From assembly GCA_037385685.1 (NCBI GenBank), contig JARRMW010000005.1, positions 1-64,000 on the forward strand: a DNA stretch of 64,000 bases, in the 5' to 3' direction. Source of the DNA: Sva-25 sp037385685. Its GTDB lineage: Bacteria; Pseudomonadota; Gammaproteobacteria; Chromatiales; Chromatiaceae. The position numbers and the translations under genes are program-made. Numbering within the stretch: position 1 is the first letter of the stretch; the number at the start of each line of letters is the position of its first letter. The notes under the pieces were generated by a model that saw only the letters and a program-made list of their open reading frames with translations, had not been told where the DNA came from and did no database searches. Below, piece by piece: positions 7,907 to 17,314 of this stretch.

Positions 7907-10548
7907 TGACAGTCCAGGACCTGCACCAAAGCCTGGTTGCAAGGTTGCAATCCGGCGAGGAACTCTCGATCCCCCGTCTCAAGGAGACCCTCAAGGAGAT
8001 CACGGAGGAGCTGGCAGCGCTTTTCCGCGCCAATCGTCCGATCCGCGAGCTGGTTAACGGCCGGGCGTTGCTGATTGACACTATCCTGCAGCATCTCTGG
8101 AAAGACCATGTCGGCGAACAGGAAGCGACTCTGGTTGCCGTGGGTGGCTACGGACGCGCCGAACTGCATCCAGCCTCGGACATCGACCTGCTCTTCCTTG
8201 TGCCGGAGGAACGCAACGAGTTCCTGGCCGAATCGATCTCGGGGCTCATCACACTGCTGTGGGATATCGGCCTCTGTGTTGGCCAGAGCGTGCGGACTGT
8301 CAACGAGTGTATCGAACACGCCCGGGATGACATCAGCATTGCAACCAACCTGCTCGAAGCCCGCCACCTCGCGGGCGATCACAGGCTCTTCGACGCCATG
8401 GTCGATGGCACCTCGCCTGACAGGATCTGGCCCACTGATGTCTTCTTCGCCGCCAAGATGCAGGAGCAGAAGGAACGGCATCTCAAGTATGACGACACGG
8501 CACACAATCTCGAGCCCAACATCAAGGAGGGGCCGGGCGGATTGCGCGATATCCAGATGATCGGCTGGATCGCGAAGCGCTATTTCGGCACAGAGACGTT
8601 CCGCGCACTCATCGACCATGGCTTTCTGACGGAAGCTGAGTACAAGGCGCTCGTGCTCGGCGAGGAGCACCTCTGGAAAATCCGTTTCGCCCTGCATGTC
8701 CTGACCGGCCGCGAGGAGGACCGCATTCTGTTTGACTATCAGCGCACACTGGCTGACCAGTTCGGCTTCGAGACCGACGAAGCCAGCCTGAACGTCGAGA
8801 AGTTCATGCAGAAGTACTACCGCACCGTCACGCGATTGCAGCGCCTGAACGACATGCTGCTGCAGCACTTCGAGGAGACGATCCTGCTGAAAGACAGGCC
8901 CGGTCCGCCGTGTGTACTGAACAAGCGCTTCCAGACCATCAACGGTTATCTCGATGTCATCGACAAGCAGCTCTTCAGTCATCGCCCCGTCGCGATGCTC
9001 GAACTGTTTCTGCTCATGGCACAGCATCCCGGAGAAATACGTGGCGTGCGCGCCAGCACCATCCGCCTGATCTACCAGCACCTCAAGCTGATCGACAGGC
9101 GCTTTCGCAGTGATCACAAGGCCAGGCGCCTCTTTCTGGACATCCTGCGTCAGCCACGGGGCGTCACACATGTGCTGCGGCTCATGAACAGGTACGGCAT
9201 CCTGGCCTACTATATCCCGGCATTCGCGAACATCGTCGGACGCATGCAGTACGACCTGTTCCATGTCTATACCGTGGACACGCATACACTCTTTCTTGTT
9301 CGCAACCTGCGCCGCTTCACCGTTGAGAAATACCGTCACGAGTTCCCACTCTGTTCGGAAGTGATGGAAGGCATCGGGCAACAGGAGCTGCTCATGATCG
9401 CCGCGCTGTTTCACGATATCGCCAAGGGGCGTGGCGGCGACCACTCGGAACTCGGGGCCGTGGATGCCCTCGGCTTCTGTCGCGAGCACAATCTCGCCGA
9501 GAAAGATGCCCAGCTCGTCGCCTGGGTCGTCAGGCATCATCTCGTGATGTCGATGACTGCACAGCGCAAGGATATCGAGGACCCGGCCGTCATCGCGGAA
9601 TTCGCAGGCATTGTCGGCGACAAGCGCCATCTCGATTTCCTCTTCCTGCTGACCAATGCCGATATGCGCGCAACCAACCCGAAACGCTGGAACAGCTGGA
9701 AAGGGTCACTGCTCGACCAGCTCTACCGTGCCACGCGCCATGCACTGGAAAATCGCCAGGAGGAGATACGCTACATGCTCGAACAGATCGAGCAGAAACA
9801 GCAGCAGGCGCTGAAGGACCTGGAGACCCGCTGGCCGAGGGAGGAGATCATCGCCCTCTGGGCGACGCTGAGCAGCGACTATTTCCAGCAGAACTCCGCC
9901 GAGGAGATCATCTGGCATACCAATATGCTTTTCATGCATCCGCAGGAACGTCCGATCGTGCGCGTGCGACCCAATGCCTCGCACGGCGGCAGCGAGGTCC
10001 TCATTATTGATGAAGACCGTGATGACCTCTTCGCGATCACCACCTGGGTACTTGACCATCTTGGCCTCAATACCTTGCATGCACGCATTGAAACATCGGA
10101 CACCAGGACGACGATCAACAGCTTCATCGTCCTCGAGGAGAATGGTGAGCCGATTGCCGAGGGGATGCGCATGCAGGAAGTACAACAGCGCCTGACGGAC
10201 TCACTGGCGACGATCGACCGGATCCCGGCAGCCAGTACACGGCGCATCCCGCGCCAGTTGCGCCATTTTGACATCGACACAAGGATCAACTTCAGCCAGG
10301 ACAGTGCCAATCACCGCACCGTGCTGCACCTCGAGACTGCAGACCGGCCGGGGCTGCTCGCGCTGATCGGGCTGGTCTTCAGCGAATGCAGCATCCGCCT
10401 CATGAACGCGAAAGTCGCCACGATCGGCGAACAGGTCGACGACAGTTTCTACATCCTCGACCGCAATGACAGGCAGATCGAGGACGAAGCGCAGCAGGAC
10501 CGTATCAGAGCGCTCCTGCTGCACTATCTGCAGACAACCTACGAATAG
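7906..10548 (+). CDS. glnD: Bifunctional [protein-PII] uridylyltransferase / uridylyl-removing enzyme
   Basis: Glutamine sensor that uridylylates PII proteins under nitrogen limitation and removes UMP under nitrogen sufficiency. It has an N-terminal nucleotidyltransferase domain with GGYGRAELHPASDIDLL (GxGGxG-like loop and DxD, residues about 80-97), a central HD hydrolase domain with LFHDIAKGRGGDHSELG (about 498-515), and two C-terminal ACT domains that bind glutamine (from about residue 700, DRDDLF and DRPGLL). At 880 residues it is near the E. coli 890. The ATG at 7906 overlaps the map stop by one base. A longer reading inside map is rejected because it adds non-homologous sequence. Confidence 0.96.
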   Translation: MTVQDLHQSLVARLQSGEELSIPRLKETLKEITEELAALFRANRPIRELVNGRALLIDTILQHLWKDHVGEQEATLVAVGGYGRAELHPASDIDLLFLVPEERNEFLAESISGLITLLWDIGLCVGQSVRTVNECIEHARDDISIATNLLEARHLAGDHRLFDAMVDGTSPDRIWPTDVFFAAKMQEQKERHLKYDDTAHNLEPNIKEGPGGLRDIQMIGWIAKRYFGTETFRALIDHGFLTEAEYKALVLGEEHLWKIRFALHVLTGREEDRILFDYQRTLADQFGFETDEASLNVEKFMQKYYRTVTRLQRLNDMLLQHFEETILLKDRPGPPCVLNKRFQTINGYLDVIDKQLFSHRPVAMLELFLLMAQHPGEIRGVRASTIRLIYQHLKLIDRRFRSDHKARRLFLDILRQPRGVTHVLRLMNRYGILAYYIPAFANIVGRMQYDLFHVYTVDTHTLFLVRNLRRFTVEKYRHEFPLCSEVMEGIGQQELLMIAALFHDIAKGRGGDHSELGAVDALGFCREHNLAEKDAQLVAWVVRHHLVMSMTAQRKDIEDPAVIAEFAGIVGDKRHLDFLFLLTNADMRATNPKRWNSWKGSLLDQLYRATRHALENRQEEIRYMLEQIEQKQQQALKDLETRWPREEIIALWATLSSDYFQQNSAEEIIWHTNMLFMHPQERPIVRVRPNASHGGSEVLIIDEDRDDLFAITTWVLDHLGLNTLHARIETSDTRTTINSFIVLEENGEPIAEGMRMQEVQQRLTDSLATIDRIPAASTRRIPRQLRHFDIDTRINFSQDSANHRTVLHLETADRPGLLALIGLVFSECSIRLMNAKVATIGEQVDDSFYILDRNDRQIEDEAQQDRIRALLLHYLQTTYE

Positions 10549-10572
10549 CAACGGGCGCCAGGGCGCCCGTTG
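10549..10572. terminator. Hairpin between convergent glnD and purA
   Basis: Perfect 11-bp inverted repeat, CAACGGGCGCC / GGCGCCCGTTG, immediately after the glnD stop and before the purA stop on the other strand. A second GC-rich hairpin (about 10587-10606) sits next to the purA stop. Neither has a clear U-run, so termination is probable but not certain. Confidence 0.5.
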
Positions 10573-10607
10573 TGTCTGTTCCTGCGCCGGCCCTGCGGGC
10601 CCGGCGG

Positions 10608-11900
10608 TTATTCGAATGGATGACGCAGGACGATTGTCTCTTCGCGGTCGGGACCCGTGGAAATGATATCGATCGGCGTCTCGCAGAGTTCTTCAATCTT
10701 GCGCAGGTAGGCCTTGGCATTCTTTGGCAGGTCATCGTAGCGCTTCGCGCCGACAGTCGATTCCGACCACCCGGGCAGCTCGATGAAGACAGGACGGCAC
10801 TGTTCGAAGCGGTCCGCACCGACTGGTGGCGTAGTGACCTGCTTGCCATCAAGTTCGTAGGCGACACAGATCTTCACGGTCTCCATGCCATCCATGACAT
10901 CCAGCTTGGTGATGCACATGCCGGTCACGCTGTTGATTTCCAGCGAGCGTTTCAGGGCAACCGTATCGAGCCAGCCACAACGACGCTGACGGCCCGTTGT
11001 GGCGCCGAACTCGTGACCCTTTTCGCCGAGATGCTTGCCATCGTCATCAAAGAGTTCAGTCGGAAAGGGCCCTGCGCCGACACGCGTGGTGTACGCCTTC
11101 ACGATCCCGAGAATGTAGTCGAAATCACGCGGCCCGACACCGCTGCCGGTTGCTGCACCGCCCGCCGTGGTATTCGAGGAGGTGACATAGGGATAGGTAC
11201 CATGATCGATATCGAGCAGCGCCCCCTGGGCACCCTCGAACATGATGCTCTTACCGTCGCGACGCATCTGGTGCAGGATGCCGGGAATATCATCGATGAG
11301 CGCAAGCAACTCGTCCCGTTGTGCCATCACTTTGTCGAGCACCTGCTGGTAATCGACGGGCTCGACCTTGAAGTAGTTGACGAGCGCATGGTTGTGATAC
11401 TCCATGACCTCGGCAAGGCGCGCCCTGAAGTGTTCTTCATCAACGAGCTCGCCGAGACGGATGCCGCGCCGGGAGACCTTGTCCTCGTAGGCCGGGCCGA
11501 TACCGCGACCCGTCGTGCCGATGGCTTTTTTACCACGCGCCTGCTCGCGCGCCGCATCCAGAGCGACGTGGTATGGCAGGATCAACGGACAGGATTCGCT
11601 GATCCGCAAGCGGCTGCGTGCAGGCACACCGTTTTGCTCAAGCATGTTGAGCTCCTCGATCAGCGCGTCGGGAGACAGTACGACACCGTTGCCAATGAGG
11701 CAGAGCACATTCTCGCGCAGGATACCGGAGGGAATCAGGTGCAGAACGGTCTGCTTGCCATCGATGACCAGTGTATGCCCCGCGTTGTGTCCTCCCTGGA
11801 AACGCGCGACCGCATGCGCCTTGTCTGTCAACAGGTCGACGACCTTGCCTTTTCCCTCGTCGCCCCATTGTGTGCCGATGACGATTACATTCTTGCCCAT
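10608..11900 (-). CDS. purA: Adenylosuccinate synthetase
   Basis: GTP-dependent ligase joining IMP and aspartate in AMP synthesis. The N-terminus has the phosphate-binding loop GTQWGDEGKGK, followed by ARFQGGHNAGHT. Later segments include GTTGRGIGPAYEDK, the IMP-site region SSNTTAGGAATGSGVGP, ATTGRQRRCGWLD and the C-terminal guanine-binding ISTGPDREETI. At 430 residues it matches the family. It is the last gene of the hfl cluster, 37 nt after hisZ, and converges on glnD. Confidence 0.97.
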   Translation of the reverse strand: MGKNVIVIGTQWGDEGKGKVVDLLTDKAHAVARFQGGHNAGHTLVIDGKQTVLHLIPSGILRENVLCLIGNGVVLSPDALIEELNMLEQNGVPARSRLRISESCPLILPYHVALDAAREQARGKKAIGTTGRGIGPAYEDKVSRRGIRLGELVDEEHFRARLAEVMEYHNHALVNYFKVEPVDYQQVLDKVMAQRDELLALIDDIPGILHQMRRDGKSIMFEGAQGALLDIDHGTYPYVTSSNTTAGGAATGSGVGPRDFDYILGIVKAYTTRVGAGPFPTELFDDDGKHLGEKGHEFGATTGRQRRCGWLDTVALKRSLEINSVTGMCITKLDVMDGMETVKICVAYELDGKQVTTPPVGADRFEQCRPVFIELPGWSESTVGAKRYDDLPKNAKAYLRKIEELCETPIDIISTGPDREETIVLRHPFE

Positions 11901-11937
11901 GACTCAGATTCTCTATTGACTCGTTGATGTTGTTTAT

Positions 11938-13125
11938 TCAGTTATTCCGGTCCACGACCCAGCCCTCACCCTGACGGCGAATCACGGCATCGCATTGCAT
12001 GGCGGCCGCATCACCTGTCTGGCCGGGCAGCTCCCAGATGACACGCTTTCCCTCTGCACGCAGCGATTCGACGAGTTGCAGCAACTCGCGTTCATCTGTC
12101 CAGGGAGCCAGGATTGCATGACGCGCTGCCGGCGGCTCGCTGGCTGCTGCACGTACGAGCGTCTTCAGGTAGGCGCTGAAGCCGGTAGCCGGACGTGCCC
12201 TGCCGAAGGCCTTGCCGATGTCATTATAACGGCCGCCGCGGGCAATTTCGGTGCCCGTTCCCGGTGCGAACGCCGCGAACACCACGCCCGTCTGGTAATG
12301 GTAGGCACGCAGCTCCGCAAGATCATAGTGGATGGAGGCGTCCGGCATGCGCTTCTTGAACTCCAGAGCAACCTCTTCCAGGTAATCGATTGCCTGGTGT
12401 ACCTCGTCGGACGCCTTCGCAAGCGTCTGGCGGGCCGTAGCAATGACAGTCTCATCACCATTCAGTGTCGCCAGTGACTCGAACATTTCAGCCATGGCCG
12501 GTTCAAGCGAAAAGTCCTTGATCAGGTCAGACAGGTCGGTGGCTGCCTTGCGCTGGAGTGCATCGAAGAGTGCCATCTCCTGCTGATGTGTGAGTTTGGC
12601 CTGCGTGACGAGCCCGCGGTAGATGCCGACATGGCCAAGGTCGAGGTGCTGGCTTTCGATACCGGCTGTGCGAATCGTCTCCTGCATGAGCTGCAGGATC
12701 TCGACATCGCTCGCTATCCCGTCATGACCAAAGAGCTCGGCACCGACCTGGAAGGGGTTGCGCGATCCATCGAGACTGTCAGCCCGCGTGCGCAGCACCG
12801 TGCCCATGTAGCAGAGACGCGTCGGCGTTTCACGCTTGAGCTTGTGCGCATCGATCCTGGCGACCTGGGGGGTCGTGTCGGCACGGATACCCATCATGCG
12901 TCCGGAGACCTGGTCTGTCAGCTTGAATGTCTGGGTATCGAGGTCGCTGCCTGTGCCTGTCAGCAGGGAGTCGAGATACTCGATAATCGGGGGATTGACG
13001 AATTCATATCCCCACAGGTCGTAGAGATCCAGCAATTTGCGCTTGATGCTCTCGACACGCTGCGCCTCCGGCGGGAGGAGCTCGTCAATATCGTCGGGCA
13101 GCAGCCAGTGGTTATTCGGTTTCAT
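11938..13125 (-). CDS. hisZ: ATP phosphoribosyltransferase regulatory subunit HisZ
   Basis: Class II histidyl-tRNA-synthetase paralogue that lacks tRNA charging and assembles with the short form of HisG to allow histidine feedback on the first step of histidine synthesis. At 395 residues it has the usual length. Visible features are the class II motif-2-like region (TQTFKLTDQVSGRMMGIRADTTPQVARI), the RLCYMGTVLR segment and a GGRYNDIGKAFGRARPATGFS glycine-rich block. The ATG overlaps the DUF2065 stop by 4 nt. E. coli lacks hisZ; its position between the hfl genes and purA is common in other gammaproteobacteria. It implies a short HisG elsewhere in the genome. Confidence 0.93.
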   Translation of the reverse strand: MKPNNHWLLPDDIDELLPPEAQRVESIKRKLLDLYDLWGYEFVNPPIIEYLDSLLTGTGSDLDTQTFKLTDQVSGRMMGIRADTTPQVARIDAHKLKRETPTRLCYMGTVLRTRADSLDGSRNPFQVGAELFGHDGIASDVEILQLMQETIRTAGIESQHLDLGHVGIYRGLVTQAKLTHQQEMALFDALQRKAATDLSDLIKDFSLEPAMAEMFESLATLNGDETVIATARQTLAKASDEVHQAIDYLEEVALEFKKRMPDASIHYDLAELRAYHYQTGVVFAAFAPGTGTEIARGGRYNDIGKAFGRARPATGFSAYLKTLVRAAASEPPAARHAILAPWTDERELLQLVESLRAEGKRVIWELPGQTGDAAAMQCDAVIRRQGEGWVVDRNN

Positions 13126-13307
13126 GCTCTCACTATCAACAGGATCACCAGCCCGGCAATCATACTCGCCAGGCCGACCTTGCGCAGCATGCTGTCATCC
13201 AGCTCGGAGATTTTCCTGATCGCGTCGCGGTATCGCGACGGCGCCAGGAACGGCATGATGCCCTCAAGCACCAGCACGAGCGCCAGCGCGGCGAAAAGAT
13301 CCTGCAT
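13122..13307 (-). CDS. DUF2065 small membrane protein (YjeT-like)
   Basis: Sixty-one residues with two hydrophobic helices (about 3-20 and 43-59) around a short basic/acidic loop with PSRYRDAIRKISELDD. This is the small inner-membrane protein found after hflC in many gammaproteobacteria (YjeT in E. coli). Its molecular role is unknown. It starts 10 nt after hflC and overlaps hisZ by 4 nt. Confidence 0.88.
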   Translation of the reverse strand: MQDLFAALALVLVLEGIMPFLAPSRYRDAIRKISELDDSMLRKVGLASMIAGLVILLIVRA

Positions 13308-13317
13308 TACGTCGGTG

Positions 13318-14184
13318 TCAGTCCTGCTTCTGATTCAGAAAGCGGAAGAACTCCGAGTCCGGTTTCAGAACCATGACGTCGTCTCCCTTGCGGAACACTT
13401 CACGGTAGGCCGTCAGGCTGCGCCAGAATCCGTAAAAGTCCGGGTCCTGGTTGAACGCCGAGGCGTAAGTCTCGGCCGCGACGGCTTCACCCTCACCGCG
13501 AATTTTTTCCGCTTCGCCATAGGCACTGGAGAGAATCTCGGTCTTCTGGCGCTCAGCACCGGCGCGGAGAGTCACGGCCTGCTCGGTACCCTCTGCACGC
13601 AGTTCCGATGCAATCCTGTGTCGCTCGGTGCGCATTCTCTGGAAGATGGCATCACTGAGGTTCTTTGGAAAGTCGATTTGCTTGAGACGCACATCCACGA
13701 TCTGGATACCCAGGTCGGCAGTTCCCTTACTGGCCTTGTCGGAGATGTTCTCCATGATCTGCGTACGTTCCCCGGAAACAACTTCCTGGATCGTCCGCTT
13801 GGCGAACTCGTCACGCAGCGCCGTGTTGATCCGCTCCGAGATGAGGTTTCCGGCCCGGATCATGTCGCCGCGGGTCGAACGGTAGAAGGTTTCTGCGCTG
13901 TTGATACGCCACTTGATGAAGGAGTCCACGACAACGAACTTCTTCTCGATGGTCAGGAACTGCTGCGGGCGCGAATCCTGGGTCTGGTAGCGACGATCAA
14001 AAACCAGGATCTGGTTCCAGAGCGGAATCTTGAAATGGATTCCCGGCTCGTAATCGCTCTCGGCAAGTTCGCCGAGACGGAGCTTGATCGCAGTCTCGTG
14101 CTCCTTCACGGTGAAGGTGAAGGCGAGGTAGGAGATGGCTGCAAGCAGCAGGACGACGATGATGACTGGTGCCTTGATATTCAT
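13318..14184 (-). CDS. hflC: FtsH protease modulator HflC
   Basis: SPFH/band-7 membrane protein that pairs with HflK into a large periplasmic cage around FtsH and restrains its proteolysis. The 288 residues have an N-terminal membrane anchor (APVIIVVLLLAAISYLAF, about 4-21), a periplasmic SPFH domain with KLRLGEL and WRINSAETFYRST, and a charged coiled coil with GEAEKIRGEGEAVAAETYA. The start at 14184 (MNIKAP) is chosen because AGGAG sits about 9 nt upstream; an in-frame TTG at 14199 would overlap hflK. It follows hflK by 11 nt. Confidence 0.95.
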   Translation of the reverse strand: MNIKAPVIIVVLLLAAISYLAFTFTVKEHETAIKLRLGELAESDYEPGIHFKIPLWNQILVFDRRYQTQDSRPQQFLTIEKKFVVVDSFIKWRINSAETFYRSTRGDMIRAGNLISERINTALRDEFAKRTIQEVVSGERTQIMENISDKASKGTADLGIQIVDVRLKQIDFPKNLSDAIFQRMRTERHRIASELRAEGTEQAVTLRAGAERQKTEILSSAYGEAEKIRGEGEAVAAETYASAFNQDPDFYGFWRSLTAYREVFRKGDDVMVLKPDSEFFRFLNQKQD

Positions 14185-14195
14185 TACCCTTCTCC

Positions 14196-15374
14196 TCAAC
14201 GGCTCACTCTGCTGCGTTCGAGATTACGTCCCTGCCGCAGGTTCGGATTGTTCGAGGTGCGTTCCCCGGAGCCGGTGCCCCGGTCGAGAGCCGGCGGCTC
14301 ACTGCCCCCGGAAGGCATGGCGCCACGATCCTTCATCATCCGGTCGAGCGGCAGATAGGTGAGATTGTTGTTGTTGTCGATATCGAGCAGGACCTTGCTG
14401 TTGCCGGCATAGACCTGTTCGATGGTTTCGAGATAGAGACGCTCCCGCGTGACCTCAGGCGCCTTGACGTACTCGCCATAGATCGACAGGAAACGCTGGG
14501 ACTCACCCTCGGCTTCGGCGATGACACGCGCCTTGTAGGCCCGGGCATCTTCCTTGAGCTGCTCGGCTTCACCGCGTGCTTCCGGGATGATCTTGTTGGC
14601 ATAGGCCTCGGCCTCGTTGACGAAACGCTCGCGGTCCTCGCGTGCCTTGATGACGTCGTCAAAAGCCTCCTTGACTTCCGGCGGTGCCTCGGCGTCCTGG
14701 ATGTTCACCCTGACAACCTCGAGGCCTGTTTCGTAGAGACCGACCAGGTCGACAACCCGCTCCTGCACGGCAACGGCGATGGCATTCCGGTTTTCGGTGA
14801 TGATGTCATCGAGGGTATTCTGACCGACGACCTCGCGCAGCGCGGATTCGGTCGAGCTGCGGATGGTCTCGCGCGGGTTGTGATCACGGAACAGGAAGTC
14901 CTCGGGGTTGTTGATGCGGTACTGCACGCTCAGCGAGACGGTGACGATGTTCTCGTCACTGGTGAGCATCTGCGCCTTGTGGTCGAATGAGCTCACGTCA
15001 TCGACATTCACGAGCGTGTGCGACTCGAAAGGTTGCGGCAGGTGCCAGTTGGGGCCAGGCATGGTTACGCGCTTGAAGGCGCCGAAACGCGTCTCCACAC
15101 CGCGCTCCGCGGGCCCGACGATGTAGAAGCCCTGGACAGCTGCATACAGGACCAGCAGCACCAGGATGACAATGCCGAGCAGGCCGCCCCCGGGAATGCC
15201 ACTCTTCTGGCCACCGCCACTTCCATCACCGCCGGAAGGACCGCGTTTCTTGCCAAAGAGGCCACCGAATTTCTTCTGCAGATTCCTGATTACCTCGTCA
15301 AGGTCCGGGGGGCCATCCTGCTTGCCGCCGCCCCAGGGATCGCGTTTATCTCCACCCGGTTCATTCCAGGCCAT
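14196..15374 (-). CDS. hflK: FtsH protease modulator HflK
   Basis: Partner of HflC in the FtsH-HflKC complex of the inner membrane. The 392 residues run as a Gly/Pro-rich cytoplasmic N-terminus (WNEPGGDKRDPWGGGKQ), a DLDEVIRNLQKKFGG segment, one membrane helix (LLGIVILVLLVLYAAVQGFYIV, about residues 62-83), an SPFH domain beginning VGPAERGVETRFGAF, an alanine- and glutamate-rich coiled coil, and a proline/serine C-terminal tail. The ATG at 15374 has AGGAG 7 nt upstream. The longer in-frame reading to 15425 has no such signal. Confidence 0.95.
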   Translation of the reverse strand: MAWNEPGGDKRDPWGGGKQDGPPDLDEVIRNLQKKFGGLFGKKRGPSGGDGSGGGQKSGIPGGGLLGIVILVLLVLYAAVQGFYIVGPAERGVETRFGAFKRVTMPGPNWHLPQPFESHTLVNVDDVSSFDHKAQMLTSDENIVTVSLSVQYRINNPEDFLFRDHNPRETIRSSTESALREVVGQNTLDDIITENRNAIAVAVQERVVDLVGLYETGLEVVRVNIQDAEAPPEVKEAFDDVIKAREDRERFVNEAEAYANKIIPEARGEAEQLKEDARAYKARVIAEAEGESQRFLSIYGEYVKAPEVTRERLYLETIEQVYAGNSKVLLDIDNNNNLTYLPLDRMMKDRGAMPSGGSEPPALDRGTGSGERTSNNPNLRQGRNLERSRVSR

Positions 15375-15512
15375 AGGAAACTCCTGATTATTTAATTCGT
15401 CTCGATTCGTACTCGAATCGCGCAAAGGCGCAATTCTAGCCTGATATGCGCCTGATTAACACTGCAGGAAAACCTGCTTATTCCGCCCCGGCTGTAATAC
15501 TCAGGGCCGTTT

Positions 15513-16838
15513 TCAGTTGCCTGAGGCTGTGACCCTGTATGCCCCGGATGATTCCCGCTGCAGGCTTTTCAGGGCATCGAACTCTTTCATGAGCTGTTCA
15601 TAGCGTTTTCGCGACAGCGTGACATGCAGTTCCAGGCTGCCATCATCCCTGCAGCCCTCCTCTTCGACATGCCCCTCGCGGTAGAGCGCTGCACGCAGGG
15701 CGCCCTGGCCGGGTGAGAGCACGAGGTGCCCGCTGACCTGGTCCGCACCGACGAGTTCCTCGAGTACCTCCTGCAGCAGATCGAGCCCTGTCCCCTTCAT
15801 GGCTGAAAGCCACACGCGGACTGGCTTGCCTTCTCCGTCACGCTCGACATGCGGTTCGACACCGTCGAGCTGATCGATCTTGTTGTACACCTCGAGGAGT
15901 GGTACCTCGTCAGCACCGATCTCCTCCAGAACGCCGCGCACTTCGGCAACCTGTCCGGCCATACCGGGGCTCGAGGCATCGATGACATGCAGCAGCAGGC
16001 TTGCATCGATGGACTCCTGCAAGGTCGACCGGAAGGCGGCAACCAGCTCGTGCGGCAGGCGCGAGATGAAGCCGACCGTGTCTGCCAGAACTACGCTGGT
16101 ATTTCCCGGCAGCACCAGCTGGCGCAATGTCGGGTCGAGCGTCGCAAAGAGCTGGTCTTTAGCATAGACATGCGACTCGGTCAGCCGGTTGAAAAGCGTG
16201 GACTTTCCGGCGTTCGTGTAGCCAACAAGCGAGATTGTTGGCACTTCGGCCCGCCGGCGTGCCTTGCGCCCGAGTTCCCGGCGCGCATCGACCTTCCCAA
16301 GCCGTTTGCGGATGCGCGCGATGCGATGACCGATGAGGCGGCGGTCTGTCTCGAGCTGTGTCTCGCCCGGTCCGCGCAACCCGATGCCCCCTTTTTGGCG
16401 TTCGAGGTGGGTCCAGCCGCGCACAAGGCGCGTCGAGAGATGGCGCAGCTGGGCAAGCTCGACCTGTAACTTGCCCTCATGGGACTGCGCGCGCTGCGCA
16501 AAAATATCGAGGATCAGCCCTGTCCTGTCGAGTACACGGCATGACAGCGCCCGTTCGATGTTGCGTTCCTGTCCGGGAGAGAGCTCATGGTCGAAGATGA
16601 CGAGTTCGCCCGATTCCGCCTCGAGAATCTCGCGAATCTCGTCGAGCTTGCCACTGCCGACGAAACTTTTCGGATCGGGTTGCGAGCGGCTGGCCGTGAC
16701 AATGGCAACGGGCTCTGCACCGGCTGATTTGGCCAGTTCAGAAAATTCGGCAATCTCGCCCTCTTCCGGGCGGGATTCGAAAGCAACATGCACCAGCACT
16801 GCACGCTCACCGCCACTCGGGCGCTCAAATAACTCCAC
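15513..16838 (-). CDS. hflX: Ribosome-associated GTPase HflX
   Basis: GTPase (TRAFAC class, Obg-HflX) that rescues stalled or heat-damaged ribosomes. The N-terminal HflX domain has VGSGKLDEI and the VIFDHELSPGQERN segment, followed by a coiled linker with KGGIGLRGPGETQLETDRR. The G domain shows VGYTNAGKSTLFNRL (P-loop), DTVGFISRLP (G3) and YNKIDQLD (G4). At 441 residues the length is usual. It lies between hfq and hflK, 85 nt after hfq, in the conserved hfq-hflX-hflK-hflC order. Confidence 0.96.
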   Translation of the reverse strand: MELFERPSGGERAVLVHVAFESRPEEGEIAEFSELAKSAGAEPVAIVTASRSQPDPKSFVGSGKLDEIREILEAESGELVIFDHELSPGQERNIERALSCRVLDRTGLILDIFAQRAQSHEGKLQVELAQLRHLSTRLVRGWTHLERQKGGIGLRGPGETQLETDRRLIGHRIARIRKRLGKVDARRELGRKARRRAEVPTISLVGYTNAGKSTLFNRLTESHVYAKDQLFATLDPTLRQLVLPGNTSVVLADTVGFISRLPHELVAAFRSTLQESIDASLLLHVIDASSPGMAGQVAEVRGVLEEIGADEVPLLEVYNKIDQLDGVEPHVERDGEGKPVRVWLSAMKGTGLDLLQEVLEELVGADQVSGHLVLSPGQGALRAALYREGHVEEEGCRDDGSLELHVTLSRKRYEQLMKEFDALKSLQRESSGAYRVTASGN

Positions 16839-16923
16839 GGATTGCCTTCAGCCTGCGCGTGCCCTGTCTGGTGGGATGTCTGACACGGCAGACGCCTTCA
16901 TCACGCTGCCGGGTAAGGAGATA

Positions 16924-17181
16924 TCAGAAATTTCCGGGATCCTGCTTGCCGCTGTTGTCATCTGGAGAGGCAATGCGAACATTTCTGGAGGGCACGATGG
17001 TCGAGATCGCATGCTTGTAGACCATCTGGCTCACGGCATTTTTCAGCAGAACCACAAACTGGTCGAATGACTCGACCTGGCCCTGCAGCTTGATACCGTT
17101 GACAAGGTAGATTGAAACAGGTACCCGCTCTTTCCTGAGCGCATTGAGGAAAGGATCTTGTAGATTTTGCCCTTTTGACAT
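16924..17181 (-). CDS. hfq: RNA chaperone Hfq
   Basis: Hexameric Sm-like RNA-binding protein that matches small RNAs to mRNAs. It shows LQDPFLNALRKERVPVSIYLVNGIKLQG (Sm1, with Gln8 and Phe42 face residues in FDQFVVLL) and the Sm2 motif YKHAIST. At 85 residues it has a short C-terminal tail (SPDDNSGKQDPGNF) compared with 102 in E. coli. It lies 133 nt after miaA; that gap is long enough to carry its own promoter, although I see no clear consensus in it. Confidence 0.97.
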   Translation of the reverse strand: MSKGQNLQDPFLNALRKERVPVSIYLVNGIKLQGQVESFDQFVVLLKNAVSQMVYKHAISTIVPSRNVRIASPDDNSGKQDPGNF

Positions 17182-17314
17182 GGTGTTCTCCGACTGATTT
17201 ATTGTTTGTAAGTGTCGCTGCGGTCACTGTTTCCGCGACGTCCGCAGGTTTCCCTGCTTGAGGCAGGGCGCATGCCAGCGAATATTTACCGCGGCATCGG
17301 GACCTGCAAGTGTC

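Noticed and set aside
7765..9630. A 621-codon open frame on the minus strand opposite glnD
   Set aside because: glnD shows all expected motifs in this region; the antisense frame has no recognisable domain.
10572..11927. A 451-codon open frame on the plus strand opposite purA
   Set aside because: Shadow of purA without domains.
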